A stretch of 64,000 bases of DNA, taken from NCBI GenBank assembly GCA_029990175.1, contig JARKIP010000003.1:5103501-5167500 (forward strand), read 5' to 3'. The notes beneath the pieces were generated by a model, which ran no database searches, was not told the DNA's origin, and saw nothing but the letters and a program-made list of their open reading frames with translations. Below, piece after piece: positions 46,662-58,613 of this stretch; positions within the stretch are counted from its first letter, which is position 1, and the number at the start of each line of letters is the position of its first letter. The DNA comes from Petunia secreta. Taxonomy: Eukaryota > Streptophyta > Magnoliopsida > Solanales > Solanaceae. The position numbers and the translations under genes are program-made.

Positions 46662-46683
46662 GGTCCCACTGGGCGTGCCAAAA
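46662..46683 (-). other. Primer-binding region of the Tat-like element
   Basis: The minus strand reads TTTTGGCACGCCCAGTGGGA next to the LTR end. This form is typical of Tat-group elements; I do not assign the tRNA. Confidence 0.7.
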
Positions 46684-46835
46684 TTTGTAACAAGTAAATT
46701 CGCGTCAAGAAATAAATAAAATATCAAGACAAGACGATATTGTAACAACTGTAGTATTTGATTTCAATATATGATGAGTAGTACAATCTCTATAATTCCT
46801 CTGATTCGTCTTTTCAACTATAAATATTAAAAGTA

Positions 46836-47020
46836 GAAATCCAAGGGCTTTTGAGCTTGATCCTGAATATCTTCCTTATAATGAATTTGTAGAAATAAAT
46901 TCAAGGGCTTTTGAGATTGATCTTGAATCTTCCTTATAATGAATTTGTAGAGATAAATCCAAGGTCCTTTGAGCTTGATCTTGAATCTTCCTCTTGATGA
47001 ACTTGTAGAGAAATAAATAA
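46836..47020. repeat. Three 60-bp tandem repeats in the Tat-like LTR
   Basis: Copies with AAATCCAAGGGCTTTTGAGC and ATCTTCCTTATAATGAATTT begin near 46836, 46893 and 46953, probably in the transcribed (R-U5) part. Confidence 0.88.
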
Positions 47021-47129
47021 GTCCTTGAAGATTTATAGCAATTTGCAGCTTTTGATCCACGAGCTCCTTATTGCTTCTTGTTATGAATTCCTCCTTCTAA
47101 TTTCCGATTTTACAAATGAGGGATTTGAC

Positions 47130-47141
47130 CCCTTTATATAG
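47130..47141 (-). promoter_or_regulatory. TATA box of the Tat-like LTR
   Basis: TATATAAAGGGG on the minus strand, about 450 bases from the LTR end. Confidence 0.6.
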
Positions 47142-47574
47142 ATGTGGGGTGGATTAGCCACCAAGAAACCCTAACGGGCCAAGGCCCGTGGACCGGCCAA
47201 TCAGATTTAAGCAGTGACGAGGCTGCACTTTATTGGCAAGAACATGTCACTTGTCCACGTGGCGCATATTTATTGGCCTTTTGGACTTCACTTGTATTGC
47301 CATGTCATTTGGCATATGACATGATCCTATTGGCTCTTTTATTTGACTTGGCGCCACGTCACTTGACACGTGGCACTGGCTTGGGCCTTTAGGATTTATA
47401 TTTGGGCTGACAAAGTGGGCTCATGATTTGTGGCCCAATGAAGTTGGAATTTTATTAGTTAATCCAATAAAATTATACTAGCCCATTTTACATATTTGGA
47501 CTAATATATCTTGAATTTAATATATAGTCAAATTATTTTATGGGTTTTGATCCAATAAAATTTATCTGTCTGCA

Positions 47575-48811
47575 CCAATTTCAAGTCGTTGAAGTACTGC
47601 AATTTTTATGAAATTTTCGGTTGGTTCATTCTTGCATACATTCATGGTGCCAATTGCAACCCACCTTCAGCCACACCATCTACTAACCTTAAAAACCACT
47701 GTAAATCGATTCAAAGTGGATCTAAAATAAACCCCCTTTATATTAGATTTATAGTAGACCCACTAGAATTCTCCTTAAAGTACAAAATTTGCTTTCAATT
47801 TTTAGTTATGAATTCAAATTATTGATACCCGTTTAGAGAATTAAAAGGGACAAAACTCTAATCCAAAGAAAAAGCTTCAACAGAAATCAACGATGGACTA
47901 ATTTCAGATATTTTGTTTTTAATTTTTTGTGTCTTTGCTATTAATCGATTGTGTATACAAATATGGTGGTGAAGGTTGTAGGTGGAGGATTGTTGAAAGT
48001 TGAAGGAGGAGTTGAATAGGGAGGGTTGTAGTGTGGGGCCCACAAGAAAGAATTTTGAAAACGAAAAAAGCATAATTTGAAGGCTTCACGCGCTCAAATT
48101 TGTGTGTATAATACTCATTTTGTCATGTCAGCATGAGGGGCTTACGAGATATAGGGTGTGGTGAGAAGAAGTACTTGAAAGGTCATATAGAAAGTTGAAG
48201 TGTCTATCTGACAACTGACGCTAACTTTAAGGGACTGCTTATGTATTCTGCCTTTTTTTATATAACGTTATATAAACATACTAGAAATGATATTATTAGG
48301 ATTGACCTGGGAATATAAACTCGTGCATTACAAGTGATGGAGGGAAAGGTAAGTAGGTTTTCCTTTAAAATAGCCTTACAGATAGTACTCAGTCGAAGCT
48401 GGGATCAGTCAATTATGTATAAGCCTATATTTTCTTCGTATTTTCTTTGAGAAATTGCACAAGCCTACTCAGGGGAAACTGAGTCGTGGTCAAAGTTCTA
48501 GCTTAATTATTTCAATGATGCGCAAAGGCGGGGAGTGAAAGATGTTAGGTGAATTATAGGTCTTGATGTGCGAAGGTTATCAATGAGCCCATTGCATGCA
48601 GCTGCACTCTCGTATGGTGTTTGATTTTAGTGGTGGGAAACCCCTGATGTTTCTATTCTGGAAAAATGAAATGGTGTTTTTAGGGTTTGGTAATCTTCTT
48701 GTTTATTTTATCACATATTTTACCCCACTTCTCAATGCCTTGCACCACTTACTTTCATCTAGGTGAAAGACACCAATGATGACACTTTTTGGGTGGAGAA
48801 GGCCTTGACAG
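47575..48811. other. Spacer between the Tat-like and Copia C elements
   Basis: No ORF I can support. It contains GGGGCCCACAAG and AT-rich stretches seen in many plant repeats, and may be old TE sequence or original locus DNA. Confidence 0.5.
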
Positions 48812-49611
48812 TGTTAGAACTCTAATTTCGTAAGTGACTAAAACAGAAAATAGATGAACAGAAATAAGCAGAATTATATGTCCCGTGCCCATAAATTCCT
48901 TGTGCGTCCTTAAAGAATCTTATCCCCTCACTGTTGCCCAAGGTTACGGATAAATTCTTCCCAGGATAGAACGGAACGTTCAACTTAGCAGTAGCGGCAC
49001 TTCAAACCACTAAGTTATCAACGAACTCAAAATAATGGTGCAAATCACACGACTGACTTACTTTGTTTTGAAAGTAATGATGCAGAAAGAAAAAGGGGAT
49101 GAGTCAAAAAATTTCAGAGTGAAAAATTCTGAAGGAATGGCTATCTATTTATCGCCAACGAAATTCTGGATGAGAGGGTGTGAACTGTGAAGGTGGTTGT
49201 TCACACTGCAAGTGGCTGGATATTCACAAAATGCAGCCCTTCTGGTGACTGCTTCTAGAATACAGGGGAACTTTCTGGAGCTGGAATTTATTAAAGATAA
49301 ATTACCGTTACAAAAACGGTCAATTAAAAATATTAATATTTAATATATAATTTAATTTTGTTGGTCCAAAAAATTAAGTCAATCAATCATATCAATTGAC
49401 CTAATTCGAAGCCGAAGCCGAGCCGAGCGACGACGACGACGACAGGGCAAGACCTCTTAGCTCTTTTTAAGAGATAAAGGAAGTGACTTTATATTTATAC
49501 CCAACAAAATAGTTATCTTTAACCAATAAGGGACAAAGTGCAAATGCCAAAGTTGCATTTTCATCTTCTTTACTCATTTCATATTCACACTATCACACTT
49601 CAACCCCAAAA
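48812..49611 (-). repeat. 3' LTR of Copia element C
   Basis: About 800 bp; ends CCCCAAAA where the related element B has CCCCAACA. Contains a CCGAGCCGAGCGACGACG segment near 49420-49445. Confidence 0.8.
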
Positions 49612-50220
49612 ATCCCCCACATGAATGGGGAATGATGAAACATGCATGAAAAATTTGTGTGATTCGCAACTATGGACTAATTGCATCGGGATAAGCAGGT
49701 TTCCCTTTGAACTTCCTGCAGTGAGCATATATCGGATATACTCGGTCAATCGGTAGATTTAATATCTTTGAACCGTCGAGCTTTAGTGTATACCTAGACA
49801 ACATATGTCACACAATTAATCCTTATCCATCTTTTGATTCTCATTGTCTTGTTCGTTTCAGACATGAACACCACCTGATTTCATAAGTGCATAGAGAATT
49901 GGCCTTATAGAATCCTCCTTGAAGCTGCTTCCACTTCACACTTACATAGGTGATTTCTAAACGTGTAATCCCGTAGATGTACACTTTTTGATAGCTTCCC
50001 CATATCAAACTTAGATAATCATTAAAAAGCTACGGTGTTTTATCCTTGGTACTGAACATTGTCTCATCATGACAATGGACCAAAATAAGTTTACTGTGAA
50101 ACTCACTCACAACTTTGTTTGAGCTCCTTGAACCTAGATCTTGGGATCTCCAGTCTTCTAGGTAGAGTTACCACCATGAGTCACTTGTCCTCGGCCCATA
50201 GTCTCATTTCCTTTGATGAC
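49612..50220 (-). other. 3' untranslated region of Copia element C
   Basis: The polypurine tract ATGTGGGGGAT adjoins the LTR. The rest closely matches 54850-55460 of element B (shared CATATATCGGATATACTCGG). Ends at ATGAC where the Athila-like element entered. Confidence 0.82.
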
Positions 50221-51524
50221 TGATATTTGGCGTCAAACGCCTATTTTTCCTTAAAATTTCCTCGTATTTTTATACTTTACTTAATCCTTTGGTGTATAAG
50301 TTGTGATTTGCATGTATTTATTGTATTATATATTTGTAGGGAATATTTGATTGCAAACAAGACAAAAACGGACAACTAAAGAGCAAGTTGAAGAGTTGTG
50401 GCTATTTATTATATAAGTGATTAATGTTGAGGCTGAAGCATGTTAAAAGGTGGCTGGTGGTTGAAGCAAATCTTTGATAGTGGCTGTCTATTACAATTGA
50501 TGATGAATAATGTCTTGGCGTTCATTAAAGCGCCGCTTAAGCAATAGCTTTTTGCTACTGCTTTTGGCAATGCGAGCCCAGGTGCGAGCTTGCGTAACAG
50601 CTTTCAAATTCCGAATTTAACTTCTCCTTATTAGTTTAGGACTTAAACATTACTTATTATTTTATTATATTATAAACTCTATAAATACATTATTAGTAGG
50701 TCTTTTTAGGGGTTGGACATGGAGGAGAGCAGAGGAGCCGTAGATGTCTTGTAAACGAGTTTTTCTCTCTTTTTTGTTATTCTTCTCTTTAATTTTATAG
50801 TTTGTTTGTTCTAGAATTAAGGCAAATACATGAAGGTTGATATTTGAAAGTTGATTTATGTTTATTGATTTACCATTACAGATTGTTTATTCTTTCTTGA
50901 GCCTAGTTGTTTGGTTATTAGAGCCCGATAATTGAACACTATCTATGATTCATAAGTTTAACTCGACAGAGGGAATTTATGAATGCATATAAAAAAGAAT
51001 AGGGCTTGATTGTAAACCTGGGCATCAGGGAATCAATTTGCGGGTAGGATAGACATATACCTATTCGCTTTGCTTAGCTAAATACAGAGTTCTTTAATGC
51101 ATGCATGTGATTTAATTCCATAGAAATATAGGCGTTAGAGTAGCTTGCATAGAGTCGTAAAGAATCGACAGGTTTTCACGAATATAAATAACATGTTAGT
51201 TAGCAATCTAGCAAATCAAGAAGTAGAATCAACTGAAAAACTCAACTGGATTGTCTATCGCTCTAACTCTGGACCGTTTCTCTTTTATTGATAACAACTA
51301 TAAACTGCTCTCGATTACTTGACTTCAATTACTTGTTTTTAATTATTGTTTTCTTTAGTTAGTAAAAATTACAACCATCATCACACAAGATCCTTGAATA
51401 ATTTTTAGGAAATTGTTTGCTAGAATATAATCGTTAACAATAGTCCTTGTGGAAACGATACTCAACTTACTACTTTATTACTTGTCGACCACGTATACTT
51501 GCGTGTGAGTTTAGGAGAAACACA
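50221..51524 (+). repeat. 5' LTR of the Athila-like element
   Basis: 1304 bp, no ORF. Contains ATAAACTCTATAAATACATT near 50669-50689, a TATA candidate. Confidence 0.85.
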
Positions 51525-51526
51525 CT

Positions 51527-51545
51527 TTAGCGCCGTTGTCGGGGA
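51527..51545 (+). other. Primer-binding site of the Athila-like element
   Basis: TAGCGCCGTTGTCGGGGAC, two mismatches from the TGGCGCCGTTGCCGGGGA form used by Athila elements. Confidence 0.8.
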
Positions 51546-51637
51546 CTAAATTATTTATTGTTTTTTTTGAACGATTTATTATTTTCTGTTCAGGTTTAAT
51601 TTTTTTTATTTAGTTTATTATTGTGTTACTTGTTAAC

Positions 51638-52664
51638 ATGACATCTTTTAATGAAAATGGGTCGAATGATAGCTGCTCAAACTTTGATGATCTTCGTCTA
51701 CTATGTGGAGGAACTCACTTATGGGAAAATTGTCCAAGCCTTTCAACCCTACGCGACTGATTATGTGAATTTTTTACAAACTTTGACTGGAACATTTGCA
51801 TATTGTATGGTGGCCAGTGGAATTCTTGTCCTAAGTGTCATACTCCTTCCCCAATCAATAGGTGTGATGATTCTAATAGTATTTGTGAGTTTGACAGGAG
51901 CGATAAAGTGTAGGTTGTTAGCGAAACTTGGATAATAGAGCACACCAAACTCTTTGAAGCATATGAGGATTTCTTTAAGGAAATTACAAATATGACGGGC
52001 CAATTTATGGAAGAAAGAGTGGAGCTCACACAAAAAATTGATCAATTTGGCTTAGCTATTCACCACCTGGAGGCGAATTTGAGTGATATGGTTGAGGTGT
52101 CTAATGCCCAATTATCAATTATTGTGAATAGTAGATTTGATATAGAAGATCTTAGGAGCTAATTTAAGGAGCAAAAAATGGAATTTCTACCATTTGGCCC
52201 AATATTAGTTGATGATGCCGAGGTTGACAAAATTACATTAGAGTCAAGTGAGAAAAAAGAAAACATCATATTTTAGAACTCTAATGTTTGTGCAAGTGCG
52301 GGTGTCAAAAGTAATGTAATTTTAGAATTGAAGCGCATTGGACTTATTCCAATCATTTTTCAACATTGTGTTTGGATGGTGACATAGAAATTGAGCCACC
52401 CGAGCCTATGAAGAAACCAAATGAGGAGGAACAAGGTGCCTATATTTTAAATTTTGTGATGCCAAGGAGACAAAATGACATTCCTCATTTAAGAGCCGAA
52501 AAGCGTAAAATGCGACATTGTTTAATTGGTTCTTTGGTATTCTTACCACCACCCCATTACCATAGGTCCATAGTCATAAGCTTGAGGCAAAGTTGGGGAT
52601 CCAATTCGTTCGAGGTGGAGGAAAAAGTGGGTGAAGTTATCTTCGTCGTGCCGCGACATTAAAT
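51638..52664 (+). pseudogene. Cys-rich ORF remnant of the Athila-like element
   Basis: From ATG 51638 the frame reads MTSFNENGSNDSCSNFDDLR, CGGTHLWENCPS, then after a TGA GGQWNSCPKCHTPSPINRCD. CGGxH and CPxC clusters like these occur in ORFs of non-autonomous Athila-like elements. A helical region follows (EERVELTQKIDQFGLAIHHL) and the end is VEEKVGEVIFVVPRH in another frame. At least five stops. Function unknown. Confidence 0.5.
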
Positions 52665-52704
52665 CAAGAACTTCTTAGGAGGCAACCCCATTTTCTTGCT
52701 TTAC

Positions 52705-52828
<124 letters not shown>

Positions 52829-54072
52829 TTGTGTATTACTTTGGGTGATTCTTTTGATTGCAGATTCATGTAATCTCGAGTTTAAGTGTAGGGTGTCCTT
52901 ACCCTTGCCTAATATTGATAACCTGTTGGAGGAAGTCTCAGTACCCCCATGCTATACGGAAGCTTGGAGGATGCTAGCGCTAAGGGCCATGTCAGTTTGG
53001 CCTAGTTTTTCTTACCTACTTGCAATATTAATTCACTTGCTTGTTCGCACTGAGGGCGTAGCTTAGTTTTAAGTGTGGGGTGGAGAACTTCCATTCTTTC
53101 TGAGGTCATGAATGACTTTACCTTAGAAGTTTATGTTAGCATTTTTTATATTTTTGTTGCTTGACACCTTTGATTTATTTCTTGCTTTGATATTAAAAAA
53201 TTTTTAAAAAATGTAAAAACCTATGCAAAAATCCAAAAAAATTTTCTTGTTAGTTTTAGTTAGTGGTACATGTCATCTGCCCCGCGGTTTTCTTATGTCC
53301 TCGGTTCTTTTCAATGATTGGACCTTTGAACCGGGTAATTTTTTTATTTTTAGGAGTAGTGTAGTATTAGTTAGCAGAATACTTTAGGAAAAATAATAGC
53401 ATTCTAGGTGCTTTTGGTTCTCAATCCTTGCTAGTGTTGTGCAAAATTAAAGAAAATGCTTAACTTTGAGAAGGAAACTTTCGGGTGGTTGCTTGGTTGG
53501 TTTTGTGAAGAGTTGAGCTAAAAATGAAAAGTGATGTATCAAAGTGCTTAGGGTGGTAGTCGCTATTTTATCCATATCCTAGTTAATCCTGATTGGAGTG
53601 AGCTTATATTAGTAGAGTCCTACACTACGGACAAGCCTATGGTACGTCATGTGTGACACTTGAACTTCTTTGTGAGAGCGAGTGAATTATTCTATATTAT
53701 GTCCCTAATCTATTCTTGAAATTTATTATTTGTGTGATTTTTGGGACACTCTCTTGATTCATTATTTTGGGTGAGGGCACATGGTTTGCAAGAGATAGAT
53801 GAAGTTATTGACTTCTTGGTTGAGCGAATAGGAGTGATTTTGTGAAAACTTGGTTTTCTGGAGTCGGTTTTTGAAGTTAAGATGTCTCGAGTTAATTACT
53901 CTAGTGTTTTGAAATGTGGTGAATTTTTGGCATGTTGTGGATCACGTGGTATGTATTTGATGCTCGGTATCAACCATAACCATCGGTAGACCTGTTCTAT
54001 TGGGTCGATTTGGGTTGAAAGTTGAAAGTTGGTTGATTGCTCGAGGATGAGCAAAGTCTAAGCGTGGGATAG
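52829..54072 (+). other. 3' non-coding interior of the Athila-like element
   Basis: No gene. Ends with GCTCGAGGATGAGCAAAG and AAGCGTGGGATAG, the polypurine region before the 3' LTR. Confidence 0.65.
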
Positions 54073-54418
54073 TGATATTTGGCGTCAAATGCCTATTTTT
54101 CCTTAATATTTCCTTGCATTTATATAACTTTATTTGATCCTTCAGTGTATAAGTTGTGGTTTGCACATACTTATTGTGTTATATGTTTGTAGGGAATATT
54201 TGATGGCAAATAAGACAAAAACGGACAACTAAAGAGCAAGTTGAAGAGTTGTGGCTATTTATTATGTAAGTGACTAATGTTGAGGCTAAAGCATGTTAAG
54301 AGGTGGCTGGTGGTTGAAGCAAATATGTGATAGTGGCTGTCTATTACAATTGATGATGAATAATGTCTTAGCATTCATTAAAGCGCCGCTTAAGCAATAG
54401 CCTTTTGCTACTGCTTTT
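54073..54418 (+). repeat. 3' LTR of the Athila-like element, left part
   Basis: Matches 50221-50575 at roughly 90-95 percent by eye; cut by Copia B at CTACTGCTTTT. Confidence 0.88.
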
Positions 54419-54849
54419 TGTTAAAATTATGTATTCGAAATATAATCTGAAATGAAAATCCAAAATATAAAGAAGAAGATGAAAAAACCCGAGCCTTCCG
54501 AATTCACGACGTATCCTTAAGGAACTTAATTCCCACACAATGCCCGAGGTTATGGATTAGATCATCACAAGATAGAACGGATTTACCTTACTGCAGTAGT
54601 AGTACTCCAAACGGCAGTAACAACGAATGCAGATGGCCTTCAGCGAATCACACGAAACGATACTTTTATTTTGTTTGAAAAAATATTGCAAAGAAGAGAA
54701 GAAGTAATTCAGAACTCTCTTCCAAAGTCTTTTTAAAGTTTGAGGCAAGACCTCATATTTATATCTAAAGGATGAGTGTAGTGAAAAGGTATGACACCTT
54801 TTAGATGAAAAGGTGCTTTTTGTGCCTTTTCTCATTCACAACCCCAACA
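54419..54849 (-). repeat. 3' LTR of Copia element B
   Basis: 431 bp with ends TGTT...AACA; the tract ATGTGGGGGAT (minus strand) adjoins it. Confidence 0.85.
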
Positions 54850-55413
54850 ATCCCCCACATAAATGGGTAAAGGCTATATGATGAAAATATATGCAGGAAA
54901 ACTGTGTGATTCGCAAGCAAGGATTAAGATAAGTAGGTTTTCCTTTGAGCTTTCCATAGTGAACATATATCGGATATACTCGGTCAATCGGTAGATTTGA
55001 TATCTTTGAACCGTCGAGCTTTGGTGCGTACCTAAACAATGTATGTCACACAATTAACCCTTAACCGTCTTTGGTTCTCATTGTTGTGTTCGTTTCAGTC
55101 ATGAACACCACATGGTTTCATACGTGCGTAGAGAATTGGTCTTACAGAATTCTCTTCGGAGCGGCTTCCACTTCACAGTTACATAGGTGATTTCTAAACG
55201 TATAATCCTGTAGATGTACACTGTTTGATAATTCCATATCAAACTTAGATAATCATTAAAAAAGCTACGACGCTTTTATCCTTGGTACTGAATATTGTCT
55301 CATCACGAGAATGGACTAAAATAAATTTAGTTTGATAATGTTGAACCGTCACTCACTACTTTGTTTGACCTTCTTGAACTTAGATCTTGGGATCTCCAGT
55401 CTTCTAGGTAGAG

Positions 55414-55791
55414 TTACCGCTGTGAGTCACTTGTCCTCGGCCATAGTCCCATTCCCCTCGATGACTTCTCAACTGCATCTCTAGTTAGGCCTTTTGTAAG
55501 CGGATCTGACACATTATCACTTGACTTCACGTAATCAATAGTGATAATTCCCCTAGAGATTAGTTGCCTAACAATTTTATGTCTTCGTCGTATATGACGA
55601 TTTTTACCATTATACATAACGCTCCTAGCCGGTCCTATAGCCGATTGACTATCGCAATGTATGCAAATCGGTGTCAATGGCGTGGGCCAAAATGGAATAT
55701 CTTCCAAGAAATTTCGGAGCCATTCAGCTTCTTCACCAGCCTTGTCTAAGGCTATGAACTTAACTTCCATTATAGCATCGTTATAAATCAA
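55414..55791 (-). pseudogene. Copia element B RNase H C-terminal part
   Basis: Reads FIALDKAGEEAEWLRNFLED, CIHCDSQSAIGPA, NRHIRRRHKIVRQLISRG and SDPLTKGLTRDAVE to a stop. It matches the RNase H end of element C, with the conserved HIRRRH. The upstream half of the domain is missing, so the frame is a fragment. Confidence 0.85.
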
Positions 55792-57056
55792 TAGCTTGAA
55801 ATTGTTGCATCAATTGTGCGCACGACCTTTTCATTTAACAAATTTCTCAACCATTTTCGCCTTACTATTTATTTGATGCCCACATTATAGTGCCTTTGAT
55901 CATTATACAAATCCAACTCGATGTGGATTTTATAATTATCGTTGGTTAGTTAACCGGTTAAATTCTACTTGATATGAATTCTATCATTAATATCATCAAT
56001 TGGTTTACTGTTTATAAACCAACATATTAATGAACCCATTCATACACGATCATATCTATACAAATTGTCTTTCAACAGACACATTTTTTTTTCATGAAAA
56101 GTGACAACTTTTTAAGTGACACTTTTTCTTGAAAGAATATGTCATTTCAAGTGGCATCCTTTCACAGAAAATATAATCAGCTTTCTATAGATGCACAGCC
56201 AACCTTCGAATCGGTAGTTTCATCAACTAGTCAGTCCAAAATATACTAGTTATTAATTCACTAACTACCATGTCAACATCCACAAAAAATTGATGGGATT
56301 CAAAATCATATAGTATAGACATTATATCTGACACAGGCTTTTGACATGTATAAGTCACACGCCCCCACATTTCAAATATTTCATGTGTTGTATAGCCCTT
56401 AAGACATTATTATTCAAGAGAAGAACCTCAAGAAAAGTCGGACCAAACACTATTGAACACTTTCAACTGCCACAAACTTATTTGGGACATTCATGTTATA
56501 CAATTCTACCAATAATTCTATAGAGAAATCTTTTCCTTTCTTCAATCTAAATATTTAGATTAGATAGGAACCATAAATTTTTCCTCTACAGTTTGTTTTC
56601 ACAAGTCAATAAATGTCCACTTTTGGTCTTGTTTGTTATTCCAAACCCAAAGTCCGTATGACCCACATAGCTTTCTCTTCAAACATAGACTTCTAGTTTC
56701 ATGCGAAAAGCTTCACCATTGGAAACTTTTGCCAAAAATATGGCAGTTCACATAGCCAATACGCCAGACCACATCAAATAGTAGTCAACGTGATTCCTTT
56801 AATTAAGTACATCAAGTTTGAATACTAATCCAACTTTGTTTTCAATCAAGAGTGTTCCACTATGGGCTGCTGTCTCCAGTCCTTAATCAAGGTATAGGAA
56901 CAGACAGTTACTCAATTTCGTGATCAGCCCTCGTCAAAGCTTGAGCATTAAATGATTAGTAAATTGCCAACTTCGTCATCAATATGAAATACTAATTGTT
57001 TAATTCTCCAAAATTTAGATCCAATATTGGCAATCAAGCGTTTCTTCTTTTGTACT
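55792..57056. other. Non-coding interior of Copia element B
   Basis: No ORF or repeat I can name; replaces the pol and gag present in element C. Confidence 0.5.
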
Positions 57057-57280
57057 GCCAAGTTTTTAATCTTCAAACTGCTTTAATATATCGGTGAAGT
57101 TTTTAATCTTCAAAATCGATTTAACACAATGGTGAAGTTTTTAGTCTTTAAACCAATTCATCATAATGGTGAAGTTTTTAATCTTCAAATTAAATTTAAA
57201 AATACAGTGAAGAGTTTAATCTTCAAACTGACTTCAATACCACGGTGAAGAGTTTAATCTTTATACTAATTGCGAGTAAA
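57057..57280. repeat. Tandem array of about 38-bp units, six copies
   Basis: Units start GGTGAAGTTTTTAATCTTCA (variants GAAGAGTTTAAT) at about 57057, 57093, 57131, 57168, 57206 and 57244. Located in the leader of element B; two similar units lie in the leader of element C. Confidence 0.9.
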
Positions 57281-58243
57281 AATCACGTAAATTTTACTCT
57301 CCAAATTGGGAGTAAAGCACTACGAAGATTCTAGTCTCCAAAAGAGAGTAGAAAACCGCAAAGTTATCTCCACAAAGACAATCACGTTTTAGCATAAACG
57401 TAACTGCATATGACTACCGAAAGTCACAACGCTTGGTGCTAGCTCCATCTGTAACAAATGTTCATCCTGTGTCATCTTATACATGAGATGGTTATTAATT
57501 AAAGCCATTACACATAAAATGACATCCTTGCAAAGTAAATCTACTGTACATGATGCTCTTTTCTTCATCGTCTAACAACACTTGTTTTCCTTTTCGTGGT
57601 CTAGATCATATTTTCAAGTATACTTGCAAATTTAATAAATCTCTTGCATGCTACCATTATTAAATAGTAACAACATTAACCTTATGCTAATTGTTAATTT
57701 CCCTTATCACAGCATGCAAATATAATATCTTTGAGATGATCACATATTGAACATCTACCCAAGTATTTATGAAAATAAAGTTCACATAAATGATAACGAG
57801 TAGAAATTATTAAATAAATAACAAGTAGTGTAAAAGTAGACCACTTTCTTCTTAATTCATGGCATTGTCTTTAGAAAAACTCTTGTAGCGGCTTTCTTAA
57901 TTGCCACTGCCATGCTTGACAAAATCTACTACCAAAATAAAAAGCATGGAAGGTTTCCACTCGTTTTGGTTATTGCTCAGAACATGTCGGTTCTACTTAA
58001 CAATGAAATAAAAAGAATAAGAAATTAATTAAATTTCATGACTTTTCCATTAATAGCACAATCTGAATTTTCCCATTGAAACTAATTCAATGGATGCGAC
58101 GGTCGAAGGCCTCTTTGCAAAGAAGTGTCAACTGAAATATAACACTATGGCGACCTTCTGTTTGTAATGTTTTTTTTTCCTTTCCAATTTTCACAAACAG
58201 ATTAATAATGAATACAGAATAAAAAGATTAAGTTCTTTAAGGT
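57281..58243. other. Leader of Copia element B near the 5' LTR
   Basis: AT-rich; no gene. The bases next to the LTR are TTCTTTAAGGT, as in element C. Confidence 0.55.
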
Positions 58244-58613
58244 TGTTAGAATTCTGTATTCGAAATATAATCTCAAACGAAAATCCAAAATAGAAAAGAA
58301 GGAGATGAACAAATCCGAACCCGCCGAATTCACGCTGTGTCCTTAAGGAACTTAATCCCCTCACAGTGCCCAATGTTATGGATTAGATCCGTCCAGGATA
58401 GAATGGATTTACCTTACTGCAGTAGTGGTACTCCAAACGGCAGTAACAACAAACGCAAATGTCCGGCAGCGAATCACACGACATGACACTTTTATTTTGT
58501 TTGGAAAAATAATGCAAAGAAGAGAAGAAGTAATTCAGAACTGTCTCTTCCAAAGTCTTTTTAAAATTTGAGGCAAGACCTTATATTTATAGCCAAAGGA
58601 TGAGTGTAGTGAA
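58244..58613 (-). repeat. 5' LTR of Copia element B, truncated
   Basis: Matches 54419-54785 with point differences; the part equal to 54786-54849 is missing at the junction with Athila-like LTR. Confidence 0.83.

Larger units (their letters stand above)
38288..47574 (-). mobile_element. Tat-like Gypsy element, one LTR, extensively decayed
   Basis: Minus-strand order from the right: LTR (46686-47574), primer site region, gag, protease, reverse transcriptase, RNase H, integrase, then a repeat-rich 3' region. Reverse transcriptase before integrase defines Ty3/Gypsy. The gag words, DGGSG protease and repeat-bearing 3' region point to the Tat group. At least ten frame changes. No 3' LTR was found; the left boundary is set at the tandem array and is uncertain. 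Confidence 0.8.
46686..47574 (-). repeat. 5' LTR of the Tat-like element
   Basis: Minus strand from TGCAGACAG to TTACA, 889 bp. It has TATATAAAGGGG at about 47141-47130 and, downstream of it, three imperfect 60-bp repeats. No partner LTR in the window, so the outer boundary is inferred from TG/CA and the loss of element character. Confidence 0.7.
54419..58613 (-). mobile_element. Copia element B, shortened relative of Copia C
   Basis: Left (3') LTR 54419-54849 runs from TGTTA to CCCCAACA. The right (5') LTR starts at 58244 and is cut short at 58613, about 76 bases before its expected end. The interior keeps the 3' region, an RNase H end and the leader, but no gag, integrase or reverse transcriptase. 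Confidence 0.83.

Noticed and set aside
51651..51935. 94-codon hydrophobic ORF in the Athila-like element
   Set aside because: Out of frame with the Cys-rich ORF that matches related elements; hydrophobicity comes from reading T-rich DNA in the wrong frame.
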